DNA from: Congregibacter variabilis
Lineage (GTDB): Bacteria; Pseudomonadota; Gammaproteobacteria; Pseudomonadales; Halieaceae
Direction of reading: 5' to 3'
Assembly (NCBI RefSeq): GCF_045689235.1
Contig: NZ_CP136864.1
Span: forward strand, 1,178,001 to 1,242,000
DNA length: 64,000 bases
Under the pieces are notes generated by a model. It did not search any database, had not been told where the DNA came from, and saw only the letters and a program-made list of their open reading frames with translations. The translations under genes and the position numbers were made by a program. Shown one piece after another: positions 26,952 through 36,032 of the stretch. How positions within the stretch are numbered: position 1 is the stretch's first letter; each line of letters opens with the position of its first letter.

Positions 26952-28013
26952 CTACTCGGCCGCCTCGTCTTCAGAGGCCGCTTTGGCCTCAATAGCAGCG
27001 TCAACGTCATCTTTGGCAGCTGAGCCATCGTCAAGAAGCTGTGAGCGGATCAAACCTTCGATCTCGCTGCCCAGCGCTGGATTGTCCTCAAGAAACTTCG
27101 CAGCATTCGCCTTACCCTGACCGATCTTGTCGCCCTTGTAGGCATACCATGCGCCTGATTTATCAACCAGACCCAATTTGACACCCCAATCGATGACCTC
27201 TGCCGTTCGGTAAATACCTCGTCCGTACATAATCTGGAACTCGGCCTGCTTGAACGGCGGCGCGACTTTGTTCTTCACCACCTTGACGCGGGTTTCGTTA
27301 CCAACCACCTCATCGCCCTCCTTGACCGCACCGATACGGCGAATATCGAGTCGTACTGAAGAATAAAACTTCAGTGCGTTACCGCCGGTGGTGGTTTCAG
27401 GTGAACCAAACATGACCCCGATCTTCATGCGGATCTGGTTAATGAAGATCACCAGGCAGTTAGTCTGTTTGATTGTCGCGGTGAGTTTGCGCATAGCCTG
27501 GCTGAGCAGTCGAGCTTGCAAGCCCACGTGGGAGTCACCCATGTCGCCTTCGATCTCTGCTCGCGGCGTCAGTGCCGCAACGGAGTCCACTACCAACACA
27601 TCAACAGCGCCGGACCGCACAAGCATCTCGGTAACTTCCAGTGCCTGCTCACCGGTGTCTGGCTGGGACACAATCAGATCATCGATTTTTACACCCAGCT
27701 TTTCTGCGTAAATGGGGTCCAGTGCGTGCTCCGCATCAATAAACGCCGCAGTGCCGCCCGCTTTCTGGGCTTCGGCGATTACCTGCAGAGTCAGCGTAGT
27801 TTTACCTGAAGACTCAGGACCAAAGATCTCACAGATCCGGCCTTTGGGAAGACCGCCAATACCCAGTGCGACATCCAGCCCCAAAGAACCGGTAGAAATT
27901 GCGGGGATCGCTATACGGTCGTTGTCGCCCATGCGCATGACCGTGCCCTTGCCGAACTGACGATCGATCTGGCTTAGGGCGGCTTCGAGGGCCTTTTCTT
28001 TGTTTGCGTTCAT
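26952..28013 (-). CDS. recA: recombinase RecA
   Basis: This is a 353-residue protein, the normal length for RecA. The Walker A motif GPESSGKTT lies at residues 65-73. EHALDP, the Walker B region DVLVVDSVAALTPRAEIEG, the L2 loop (NQIRMKIGVMFGSPETTTGG) and the acidic C-terminal tail are all intact. It catalyses homologous pairing and triggers LexA self-cleavage. AGGAGAG precedes the ATG. A LexA-like operator lies 88-103 bases upstream. Confidence 0.99.
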   Translation of the reverse strand: MNANKEKALEAALSQIDRQFGKGTVMRMGDNDRIAIPAISTGSLGLDVALGIGGLPKGRICEIFGPESSGKTTLTLQVIAEAQKAGGTAAFIDAEHALDPIYAEKLGVKIDDLIVSQPDTGEQALEVTEMLVRSGAVDVLVVDSVAALTPRAEIEGDMGDSHVGLQARLLSQAMRKLTATIKQTNCLVIFINQIRMKIGVMFGSPETTTGGNALKFYSSVRLDIRRIGAVKEGDEVVGNETRVKVVKNKVAPPFKQAEFQIMYGRGIYRTAEVIDWGVKLGLVDKSGAWYAYKGDKIGQGKANAAKFLEDNPALGSEIEGLIRSQLLDDGSAAKDDVDAAIEAKAASEDEAAE

Positions 28014-28100
28014 GTTCTGCTCTCCTGGTCTATCGTTCTACGGTGCTGTTCGTGTGACTGAATCTGAGGAAAGCGCGCAAAAACCCGCTTACCAAAACTA

Positions 28101-28116
28101 CTGTACATATAATCAG
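28101..28116 (-). promoter_or_regulatory. LexA-type SOS box upstream of recA
   Basis: On the minus strand the site reads CTGATTATATGTACAG, one base off the outer CTGT-N8-ACAG consensus of gammaproteobacterial LexA and AT-rich in the middle. It overlaps a plausible promoter (TTGCAT, 17 bases, GATTAT), as expected for repression of recA. The position about 90 bases before the start is normal. Confidence 0.75.
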
Positions 28117-28226
28117 TGGTTACGCTCAGGAATGCAACCATCATATGCGCCGAAAAGTGGTGAAAACCAGTGCCTGTTTTGCGACCTGTCGCGATTAGCG
28201 ACGGGTGCCAAGAGGTGTCAAAACAG

Positions 28227-29285
28227 CTATGCGAGGGATTTAGCGTCAGACGTCAAAGGAAGATTCTGCTCAGTAGCGACTGCATAAAAGAGGCAATCGC
28301 TCTGCGCGATAGACGCATTGGTGGTGATCATAAAAAGTTTTAGACCCTGAGAGGGATACAAGACCCCATCCTCACAGCGCACCAAAGCTGTTACTGCGCA
28401 GCGTCCAAAAGCATCGACAGCGCGAAACAAAGCCTGCGGATCATCCTTTACCCAGCCCAGGGGCGTATGCGGGTTCACCTCGCCAAAGTTGTGATGCTCG
28501 ATATCGCTTCGCAATGTGATGTCGAACCCTGGTCGCGGCTTATCGTCGTAGGCCAGGGTCACACCCTCACACAGCTCCAGACGAATGGGGTCACGGAGAA
28601 TCTCTATGCCCCACTCCACTTCATCTTCGTTTGCAAGCACGCGCTGAGCCGAGGCAAAGCGCTGCAAACCGTCATAAGCCAGGGTGTGCGCCTCTTCGTC
28701 CTGACGCCCACCGACTTCTATCGTGACTGTCGGGCAGCTGGCATCGCTGATATCCATAAGCGCGCCAAGATTCAGATGCGAGACTACAAGCCGCCTCGTA
28801 AACAGCGACACCAGCGCATCGTGCTGGCGATCAAGGTGGGTACAAACACCAAAGGACGGTCCTGATCCGGAGGTATTGTGCATATCGACAATCGCTTCAG
28901 GCCGATGCAGGCGGAGAAGTTCTAGAATTTCCTCGGCCAAACGTCCCTGCTCATCATCAAAGGGCGGTTTAAAACAACGATTCAGATCTCGCGCCCGGGG
29001 CAACATACGATGACTGAAGCGAGGACTCTCCAGCGCGGCATGCACCGAGGCAACGATAACCAATAAGTTGACGGCCGGCTGCTGGGCGCTCAACAGCCAG
29101 CGATGCAAGGCAAACAAGCCCGAAGGCTCATTACCATGCAGCAGGGTCACCAGAGCACGGGTGCGAGTGGTATCACGGCCCGAGAACAAGATGCATACCG
29201 GACCACCCAGGTTGTCCAGCAAGGCATCAGGGTTACTCCCGGCAAGACTGGCGCCTGGGTCCCGAATAAAACGAAAACGTCTCAT
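28227..29285 (-). CDS. succinylglutamate desuccinylase/aspartoacylase-family zinc deacylase
   Basis: This is a 352-residue protein from the ATG at 29285. The zinc site of the AstE/AspA branch of M14-like carboxypeptidases is present: TLLHGNEPSG (His and Glu about residues 47-50), then ARDLNRCF, and the third ligand in AIVDMHNTSGSGPSFGV. TVTIEVGG and the C-terminal beta domain (GVTLAYDD, GEVNPHTPLGW) complete the fold. The family removes acyl groups from amino acids or cleaves amide bonds to acidic residues. It lies 25 bases behind a GCS2-type amidoligase, so the two probably make and break, or trim, the same type of bond. There are no astABCD genes nearby, so arginine succinyl-transferase catabolism is unlikely. 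Confidence 0.8.
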   Translation of the reverse strand: MRRFRFIRDPGASLAGSNPDALLDNLGGPVCILFSGRDTTRTRALVTLLHGNEPSGLFALHRWLLSAQQPAVNLLVIVASVHAALESPRFSHRMLPRARDLNRCFKPPFDDEQGRLAEEILELLRLHRPEAIVDMHNTSGSGPSFGVCTHLDRQHDALVSLFTRRLVVSHLNLGALMDISDASCPTVTIEVGGRQDEEAHTLAYDGLQRFASAQRVLANEDEVEWGIEILRDPIRLELCEGVTLAYDDKPRPGFDITLRSDIEHHNFGEVNPHTPLGWVKDDPQALFRAVDAFGRCAVTALVRCEDGVLYPSQGLKLFMITTNASIAQSDCLFYAVATEQNLPLTSDAKSLA

Positions 29286-29310
29286 GACGCCATCCGGGGG
29301 TCGCGGCGAC

Positions 29311-30789
29311 TCACGGCATGGGCCATTCAGCCACCGGAATATTTTGCGCACTCAGCACACGATAGTGCGTGAGCATCTCCTTTAAAGCATTGGGCTTGCT
29401 GCGACCCCGAGCGATGAGTGCCTGGGTCGCCTCTCGCTGCCAACTTGACCCATTGCGCCGGGCACTCAGGCGCGCATCGATAACGCCGAGGTAACGGTCA
29501 CGCTCCGCCTGAGCAACCCCCAGGGCACGTAAACCATCATCGGCCACGGGCAGCATCTCAGCAATGATGTCGACTACCGAGGCGTCTCTCAGCCGATGCT
29601 GCTGCAAGCTCGGCCAGACCAGGCGGGCATCTAATCCATGCTGCGCGGAGCGATAAAAATTGTACTCGGCCAGATGGAACGGCAATGCTGACATCAAGCT
29701 GTCCATATCATCGCGCAGTCCGCGGGCCAATCCGAGCATGAACGCGGCACCCGCCACCATATCAACGGGTGTAGGTCCCGCAGGCAAGGAGCGCATTTCG
29801 ATGCGCAGGTGGCCCTCATCCGCATCGTCATAGATCGCGCGATTCCACAGCCAGACGGTACTCTGGTGCAAGCGAAGCTCTGCGAGCGTGGGAGTATGGC
29901 CACTGTCTTGCGCCAACTGCGCATCACAGGCGGGAAGCAAGGGCGGGTACAGCCGCACGGTTTGCTCGAACAACTCAAAGGCGCCGCTGCGCACCCATCC
30001 ATGTCCGAAGCACACTCTGGGCGGCTCGCTCCATCGGTAGCGATCCATATCCCGAGTGTCGATCGACTGTTTAAACAGCGGGATACGCGTTTCATCCCAC
30101 AATTGATGCCCAAACAAACCGGGACTGTTTGCGCTGATCGCTATGGCCAAAGGGGTAGTCATCTGGATCGCATTAAAGGTCGCGGCATAATCCTTGGGAC
30201 TTACGCGCTGATGCACCTGAAACGAGGTGTTAGCGCCCTCCAGGGTGATGTTCGCCATGGTCATCTGCAGGGGGTCGGCACCGTTAATATTGATATGGAA
30301 ATCGCTGCCTCGCCAGGCAATCAGCTGTGCGACGAGAGCACGATAGCGCTGCCGGTCAGTGATGCAGTGATCACCAAGATCGTTGTGCGCCAGTGTGGGA
30401 AGAATGCCAATGGGTACAGTGAATGCCCCTCTTTGTGCGGCCAGTGCTGACAGACGCTCAAGCTTTGCCACCACCTCGCGCTCAGTGGCAAGAAACCCCT
30501 CATCACTCAGCGATTGAGGGCTCAGGTTATATTCAAGGTTGTACTTGTTGAGCTCGACGGTGAGCTGGGGATCGGCCGCTGCGCTGCACAATTCATCATT
30601 GAGGTACGCGGGTTTGCCATCCGCATCGACTATATACAGCTCCAGCTCAGCGCCTATGGTCTCCACCGGGCGGCCAAAACCCGGACTACCAATCAAAGTG
30701 GAAAGCTGTTGAAGCTGGGACTCCAAACGCTGTGAGAACAGCCGCCGGTCTTCGGCGTCGAAGGTCGTCTTGTTGATCTCTATCCCCAT
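29311..30789 (-). CDS. glutamate-cysteine ligase-like amidoligase (GCS2 family)
   Basis: This is a 492-residue protein. ETIGAELELYIVD near residue 43 is the acidic ATP/metal site, followed by VELNKYNLEYNLSP, GILPTL, FHININGADP, ANITLEGANTSFQVH, a serine-rich SANSPGLFG and a late catalytic stretch HLRIEMRSLPAGPTPVDM. This is the carboxylate-amine ligase fold of glutamate-cysteine ligase type 2, not the classic gammaproteobacterial GshA. It may make gamma-glutamylcysteine or another gamma-glutamyl or amide compound. The downstream deacylase supports a dedicated small pathway. No gshB is adjacent. Confidence 0.75.
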   Translation of the reverse strand: MGIEINKTTFDAEDRRLFSQRLESQLQQLSTLIGSPGFGRPVETIGAELELYIVDADGKPAYLNDELCSAAADPQLTVELNKYNLEYNLSPQSLSDEGFLATEREVVAKLERLSALAAQRGAFTVPIGILPTLAHNDLGDHCITDRQRYRALVAQLIAWRGSDFHININGADPLQMTMANITLEGANTSFQVHQRVSPKDYAATFNAIQMTTPLAIAISANSPGLFGHQLWDETRIPLFKQSIDTRDMDRYRWSEPPRVCFGHGWVRSGAFELFEQTVRLYPPLLPACDAQLAQDSGHTPTLAELRLHQSTVWLWNRAIYDDADEGHLRIEMRSLPAGPTPVDMVAGAAFMLGLARGLRDDMDSLMSALPFHLAEYNFYRSAQHGLDARLVWPSLQQHRLRDASVVDIIAEMLPVADDGLRALGVAQAERDRYLGVIDARLSARRNGSSWQREATQALIARGRSKPNALKEMLTHYRVLSAQNIPVAEWPMP

Positions 30790-30929
30790 GGTGTGGTCAT
30801 GGTTCCTGACAGATGATTCTTCATTCTAGACTGCCCGAGGCGAGGCGAACAGGCTTGTCATCTCTGGCAGCTTACCCACTCCATGACTTACACTGCACAC
30901 CGAATTTTTGACGATCCTCAGATACCGTT

Positions 30930-33503
30930 TTGTCCAACGACACAAGCCAACATACGCCCATGATGCAGCAGTTCCTGCGCATCAAGCGAGATCACCCCAA
31001 CGAGCTGCTGTTTTATCGTATGGGAGATTTCTACGAGCTGTTCTACGAAGACGCCCAGCGCGCTGCAGAACTGCTGGACATTACCCTCACCGCAAGAGGA
31101 AAGTCCGCCGGCGAAGACATCCCTATGGCAGGCGTGCCCTATCATGCTGCAGAGGGCTATCTTGCCCGATTAGTAAAAGCGGGCATCTCAGTCGCCATCG
31201 CCGAGCAGATCGGCGACCCAGCTACCAGTAAGGGGCCTGTAGAGCGCAAAGTTGTCCGCGTCGTAACGCCGGGAACCCTCAGCGATGAGGCACTGCTTGA
31301 AGAAAAACGCGAACAACTTCTGGTAGCGCTGATTGCCCAGCAAACAAGCTACGGCCTTGCCTATCTTGATCTGGGCAGCGGGCGCTTTCGCTTAATGGAG
31401 CTTGAAGGTGAAGAAGCCCTCCTGGGGGAGATAGAGCGACTGGATCCTGCCGAGCTCCTGTATCACGAGGAACTGCAGCACGGCGCGGTCACTAACCGCC
31501 CTGGAGCGCGCTCCCAGCCGGGCTGGGAATTTGACCTGGAGAGCGCCGAACGAAACCTTAAAGAGCAGTTTCAAACGCACGATCTTCGCGGTTTCGGCTG
31601 TGACGACCTGCGTCTGGGAATTGCAGCGGCGGGCTGCCTCATCAGCTACGTGCGAGATACCCAACGGAGCCAGTTACCACATATCACAGCAATCGCGCCA
31701 GAAATGCGTGAAGACAGTGTTGTACTGGATGCGGCAACGCGCAGGAATCTGGAAATTGATCGGAATCTCGGGGGCACCGATACGCATACGCTCATGTCGG
31801 TAATGGACCGCTGCAAAACCTCCATGGGCAGCCGCTGTCTCCGACGCTGGTTGCACCGTCCACTGACGTCGGTTCCAACGCTTGAGAAACGACAGGACGC
31901 GCTGGGAGCGCTGAGAGAAAACTATCGATTCGAGGCTCTTCGGGAGGTCCTGCGCCCCATTGGTGATGTGGAACGCATCATTACCCGAGTGGCTCTGGGA
32001 AGCGCCCGCCCCCGGGATCTGAGCCGCCTACTGTTTGCACTGCAAAGTGTGCCGGCCCTGCGCGACGCCACCCCCACAGAGGATTCCCAGGCGCTGCAGC
32101 AAACCGTGACCGCACTGGGCGACTTTCCGCTCATGGTCGATCTCCTGGACCGTGCCATTATCGACAATCCACCGGTAGTGCTTCGCGATGGTGGCGTTAT
32201 CGCCACAGCTTATGACCCACAACTGGACGAATTGCGCTCCATCAGCGAAAACGCAGCAGGCTTTTTGGTCGCCATCGAAACCCGTGAGCGAGAACGCACA
32301 GGACTCGCTTCACTCAAGGTGGGCTACAACCGTGTTCACGGCTATTACATTGAGCTGAGTCGCAGCCAATCAGATGATGTTCCCGTGGAGTATCAACGAC
32401 GCCAGACGCTCAAAAACGTCGAGCGATTCATTACCCCCGAACTGAAAGAGTTCGAGGACAAGGCTCTGTCGAGCAAAAGTCGCGCGCTGGCTCGTGAAAA
32501 ACAGCTCTATGCAGAACTCCTTGCAACTCTTCAAGAGTCCCTGGAAGCCCTGCGTAGCTGTGCGTCCTCTATGGCGGAGCTTGATGTCTACGCTACCCTC
32601 GCCGAGCGAAGCCACAGCCTCGATTTATGTCGCCCCGAGTTCAGCGAGGCGCCCTGCCTGGATATTGATCAGGGCCGCCACCTCGTTGTCGAGCAGGTAC
32701 TCGAAGAGCCCTTTATCGCCAACGATACTCTGCTGAACAACGAACGGCGCATGCTGTTAATAACCGGTCCAAACATGGGCGGTAAATCCACCTATATGCG
32801 ACAAAATGCGATTATTACTTTGCTGGCTCACGTCGGCTCTTACGTTCCCGCCCGCTCGGTCACTCTATCGACAGTAGACCGGATATTCACCCGTATCGGT
32901 GCCGCTGATGATCTTGCCAGTGGTCGCTCAACGTTTATGGTTGAAATGACTGAGACGGCAAATATCCTGCATAACGCCAGTGAGCGCAGCCTTGTCTTAA
33001 TGGATGAGGTCGGTCGGGGCACCAGTACCTTTGACGGACTATCCCTCGCCTGGGCCGCAGCATTACATCTGGCGGAAAAGACCCGCGCATTTACGCTGTT
33101 TGCGACCCACTATTTTGAGCTCACCGCTCTGGCCGATCAGCTACCCACGGTATGCAATGTGCATCTGGATGCCGTAGAGCATCGGGAGCACGTGGTTTTT
33201 ATGCACCGTATTCAAGAAGGTCCGGCAAATCGTAGCTTCGGATTGCAGGTAGCAAAACTTGCTGGCGTGCCCGCCAGCGTATTACATGCCGCCGCTGGCA
33301 AGCTTCAAGAGCTCGAAAGCCAGAATCCCGCCGACAGCTCCCAAGCGGCAGCCATCCCCGCGGCGCCCATTCCCCAGGGAGACCTGTTTGCTGAGAATCC
33401 GAATCATCCCGCGCTTGCGCTTCTTCGCGACAGCGACCCGAACAGCCTGTCACCTCGAGAAGCACTCGACCTTCTGTATCGCTTGAGTGAACTGGCAGAT
33501 TAA
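30930..33503 (+). CDS. mutS: DNA mismatch repair protein MutS
   Basis: This is an 857-residue protein starting at TTG. Ten residues later comes HTPMMQQFLRIK, matching the usual MutS opening, and an in-frame TGA just upstream rules out a longer form. Mismatch-binding FYRMGDFYELF, connector and lever domains, Walker A GPNMGGKST (613-621) and DEVGRGTSTFDGLSLAWA are present. The C-terminal region ends in a short helix-turn-helix. It recognises mismatches and recruits MutL. It diverges from the GCS2-like gene. Confidence 0.98.
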   Translation: MSNDTSQHTPMMQQFLRIKRDHPNELLFYRMGDFYELFYEDAQRAAELLDITLTARGKSAGEDIPMAGVPYHAAEGYLARLVKAGISVAIAEQIGDPATSKGPVERKVVRVVTPGTLSDEALLEEKREQLLVALIAQQTSYGLAYLDLGSGRFRLMELEGEEALLGEIERLDPAELLYHEELQHGAVTNRPGARSQPGWEFDLESAERNLKEQFQTHDLRGFGCDDLRLGIAAAGCLISYVRDTQRSQLPHITAIAPEMREDSVVLDAATRRNLEIDRNLGGTDTHTLMSVMDRCKTSMGSRCLRRWLHRPLTSVPTLEKRQDALGALRENYRFEALREVLRPIGDVERIITRVALGSARPRDLSRLLFALQSVPALRDATPTEDSQALQQTVTALGDFPLMVDLLDRAIIDNPPVVLRDGGVIATAYDPQLDELRSISENAAGFLVAIETRERERTGLASLKVGYNRVHGYYIELSRSQSDDVPVEYQRRQTLKNVERFITPELKEFEDKALSSKSRALAREKQLYAELLATLQESLEALRSCASSMAELDVYATLAERSHSLDLCRPEFSEAPCLDIDQGRHLVVEQVLEEPFIANDTLLNNERRMLLITGPNMGGKSTYMRQNAIITLLAHVGSYVPARSVTLSTVDRIFTRIGAADDLASGRSTFMVEMTETANILHNASERSLVLMDEVGRGTSTFDGLSLAWAAALHLAEKTRAFTLFATHYFELTALADQLPTVCNVHLDAVEHREHVVFMHRIQEGPANRSFGLQVAKLAGVPASVLHAAAGKLQELESQNPADSSQAAAIPAAPIPQGDLFAENPNHPALALLRDSDPNSLSPREALDLLYRLSELAD

Positions 33504-33626
33504 ATTTTGCCTCTGGGAACGCTTCTCATCATGCAAGCGAATCGCTACACTTTGGCCTCAGCGCTTTGGCGAAGCAAAAAGGCCCGCTAAAGTAGAGACC
33601 TGAATCGAAGTTAAGGAACCGCAAGA

Positions 33627-33950
33627 ATGACCTTCGTCGTTGGTGAAGACTGCATTAATTGTAAGCACACAGATTGTGTAGAAGTATGTCCAGTGGACTG
33701 CTTTTATGAGGGACCCAACTTTCTGGTCATTCATCCAGACGAGTGCATCGACTGCGCCCTCTGTGAACCGGAGTGCCCCGTGGATGCCATCTTCTCGGAA
33801 GATGAACTACCTGCGGACCAACAGGTGTTTCTAGAGCTCAATGCCGAACTGGCTGAGGTGTGGCCCTGTATTACCGAGATGAAGCCTGCGCCGGCCGACG
33901 CCGAAGAATGGGCTGGTAAGCCCGGAAAGCTGGCACTGCTGGAGCGGTAG
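33627..33950 (+). CDS. fdxA: 7Fe-8S ferredoxin FdxA
   Basis: This is a 107-residue protein with cysteine patterns CINCKHTDCVEVCPVDCF and CIDCALCEPECPVDAI, that is one [3Fe-4S] and one [4Fe-4S] cluster, and the long C-terminal tail typical of Azotobacter-type FdI/FdxA. It carries electrons in the cytoplasm. AAGGA lies before the ATG. The mutS-fdxA-rpoS order is common in gammaproteobacteria. It converges with rpoS. Confidence 0.97.
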   Translation: MTFVVGEDCINCKHTDCVEVCPVDCFYEGPNFLVIHPDECIDCALCEPECPVDAIFSEDELPADQQVFLELNAELAEVWPCITEMKPAPADAEEWAGKPGKLALLER

Positions 33951-34021
33951 TTTCAAGTAGAGGGTTTTCGTTGAAGGGCTTTAGCGGTTTTGGCGAAGAT
34001 GATCTAATTCTGAGCGCTGTG

Positions 34022-35074
34022 TTACTGCTTTAACAGCGCCTCGGCAGACAAACCCTGGCGCTCGAGAATCCGACGTAAGCGCTTCAAAGCTTCGACCTGA
34101 ATCTGTCGCACGCGCTCTCTGGTCAGCCCGATTTCCTGGCCCACCTCTTCCAGAGTACAGCTGTCGTACCCGAGTAGGCCAAAGCGGCGCATGACCACCT
34201 CCCGCTGCTTCTGTGAGAGTTGATTCAGCCAATGAGCGACGCTGTCGTGCACGTCATCATCCTGTAACTGCTCTGAAGGGTCGCAGCCGTGTTCATCCGC
34301 AACGGTCTCCACGACGGACGAATCGGAGTTCGGTCCCAGGGGCGCATCCATTGAGCTGACTCGCTCATTGAGGCCCATCAAGCGGGAAACTTCTTTAGCC
34401 GTTTTATGCGTACGGGAGGCAATTTCACGGGTTGTAGGCTCGTGATCCAGTTGCTGAGTGAGCTCCCGGGCCGCACGCAGGCAGCCATTAAGATCCTTCA
34501 CAACATGGATAGGTAAACGAATGGTCCGAGCCTGATTCATTATGCCGCGCTCGATGGTTTGACGTATCCACCAGGTTGCATAGGTCGAAAATCTAAAACC
34601 GCGCTCGGGGTCAAACTTCTCCACCGCGCGCATAAGGCCCAAATTACCCTCCTCGATAAGATCCAGAAGACTCATGCCTCGATGCAGATAGCGCCGGGCG
34701 ATTTTTACCACCAGACGCAGATTGCTCTCGATCATACGCTTGCGGGCAGCTTCATCACCTTTCTGTGTAAGGCGCGCGTAGTACTTTTCTTCATCTGCGG
34801 TGAGCAGCGGAACGAAGCCAATTTCATTGAGGTAAAGCTGGGTGGGGTCGAGGGTGATCTGACGGGCGTCGTCATCGCTTGTGTCTTTGGGCAAGGACTG
34901 AACTGTGCTGTGATCATCAGCGGAGAGCTCAGAAATATCTGGCTCTGAGTCATTCATCGAGGCCAAAGCCTCCCCGGCCAGTCCCGGAACCTCGGACTGG
35001 TTTCGCTTATCTCTCCGCGTGCGACCAGCCTTGATGCCTGTGTCGCCTTCGGAACTCCCCTTGGTTCTACCCAT
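34022..35074 (-). CDS. rpoS: RNA polymerase sigma factor RpoS
   Basis: This is a 350-residue sigma-70-family factor. Region 1.2 is DPTQLYLNEIGFVPLLTADEE, region 2 runs NLRLVVKIARRYLHRGMSLLDLIEEGNLGLMRAVEKFDPERGFRFSTYATWWIRQTIERGIMNQ, and region 4 ends GLTRERVRQIQVEALKRLR. The long acidic N-terminus and lack of region 1.1 separate it from RpoD. It is the master sigma factor for stationary phase and stress, and sits downstream of nlpD as in E. coli and Pseudomonas. Confidence 0.98.
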   Translation of the reverse strand: MGRTKGSSEGDTGIKAGRTRRDKRNQSEVPGLAGEALASMNDSEPDISELSADDHSTVQSLPKDTSDDDARQITLDPTQLYLNEIGFVPLLTADEEKYYARLTQKGDEAARKRMIESNLRLVVKIARRYLHRGMSLLDLIEEGNLGLMRAVEKFDPERGFRFSTYATWWIRQTIERGIMNQARTIRLPIHVVKDLNGCLRAARELTQQLDHEPTTREIASRTHKTAKEVSRLMGLNERVSSMDAPLGPNSDSSVVETVADEHGCDPSEQLQDDDVHDSVAHWLNQLSQKQREVVMRRFGLLGYDSCTLEEVGQEIGLTRERVRQIQVEALKRLRRILERQGLSAEALLKQ

Positions 35075-35147
35075 GGGTCAGCGTCCTATAAAAAGCCCGG
35101 CCATTTCACCGAACAAAGTTCGACTTAAAAAATACTCGGCCAAACAG

Positions 35148-35175
35148 CTTATATCAGCGCTGCAGCAAAAAACAA
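35148..35175 (-). promoter_or_regulatory. candidate rpoS promoter in the nlpD-rpoS gap
   Basis: On the minus strand TTGTTT is followed after 16 bases by TATAAG, with the expected start about 65 bases before rpoS. An extra inverted repeat CGAAC-TTT-GTTCG at 35110-35122 falls in the predicted leader. In other gammaproteobacteria rpoS is driven mainly from inside nlpD, so this may be a secondary promoter. Confidence 0.4.
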
Positions 35176-35183
35176 GCACCGTG

Positions 35184-36029
35184 CTAGCGTCTAGGTAGTA
35201 ACCGCAGTGGGTCCACAGGCCGTCCCCGACGACGTATCTCAAAGTGCAGCTTCACAGAATCTGTACCCGAACTCCCTCGCTGTGCAATCTTTTGCCCAGC
35301 GCGAACAACGTCTCCCTCACCTACAAGTAAGGCATCGTTATGGCCGTAGGCACTGAGGTATTCATCGTTGTGTCGCACGATCAACATAAGCCCATAGCCT
35401 GCAATACCACTTCCCGCATAGACCACGCTGCCCCCTGCGGTAGCGATTACTGCATCCCCGCGCTTGCCGCTGATGTCGACACCCTTATGCAGATTAGTCT
35501 CAAACCGGCGTGTTACTTTTCCCGGCACGGGCCAGCGCCAGCCAGCCACTTTGCGGTTGCTAACAGGCGTTACAGGCTTTGCTGTGTTCCCAGAACTTTT
35601 GTCAGACACAGCAGACGAAGCTGAGGGTGTCGAGGCTTTTGGGGTGGACTGGCTACTTGACGTGCCAGGGCTTGGAGTCGACTGCTTAACTGGCACCTTT
35701 GCTACAACGCTGGGAGTAGCTTTTGGCGGCACCGTTGGCGTGGACCTCACAACCGTCAGAGGGTCGGCCTCTGCAAGACGTAGCTTCTGCCCGGGAAAGA
35801 TAGTGAAGGGTGCAGAAATCCCATTAGCCGCAGCCAAACGACGAAAATCCAGGCCGTAACGAAATGCAATGGAGAAAAGCGTGTCGCCGCGAAGCACCGT
35901 GTAACGCTGCTCCACTTTTGCCGTACCGGGTCGGCCACGATCTTCTATGGGCGCCAGGGGTTTGTCGGCACATGCAGTCATAAAGGCACTGATACACAGA
36001 AGGCACAGTGACGCTATAAACCTTGTCAT
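35184..36029 (-). CDS. nlpD: NlpD-type LysM/LytM lipoprotein, amidase activator
   Basis: This is a 281-residue probable lipoprotein (lipobox-like MTAC at residues 18-21). A LysM domain follows (about 43-87, YTVLRGDTLFSIAFRYGL), then a Pro/Ser/Thr linker (95-155) and a C-terminal LytM/M23 domain. HKGVDISG and YLSAYGHND are kept, but the HxH zinc motif reads VKLHFEIR, so the first histidine is lysine. As with E. coli NlpD, the domain should be inactive and activate a cell-wall amidase at the septum. It lies three bases after the DUF368 gene and upstream of rpoS. Confidence 0.95.
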   Translation of the reverse strand: MTRFIASLCLLCISAFMTACADKPLAPIEDRGRPGTAKVEQRYTVLRGDTLFSIAFRYGLDFRRLAAANGISAPFTIFPGQKLRLAEADPLTVVRSTPTVPPKATPSVVAKVPVKQSTPSPGTSSSQSTPKASTPSASSAVSDKSSGNTAKPVTPVSNRKVAGWRWPVPGKVTRRFETNLHKGVDISGKRGDAVIATAGGSVVYAGSGIAGYGLMLIVRHNDEYLSAYGHNDALLVGEGDVVRAGQKIAQRGSSGTDSVKLHFEIRRRGRPVDPLRLLPRR

Positions 36030-36032
36030 GTG

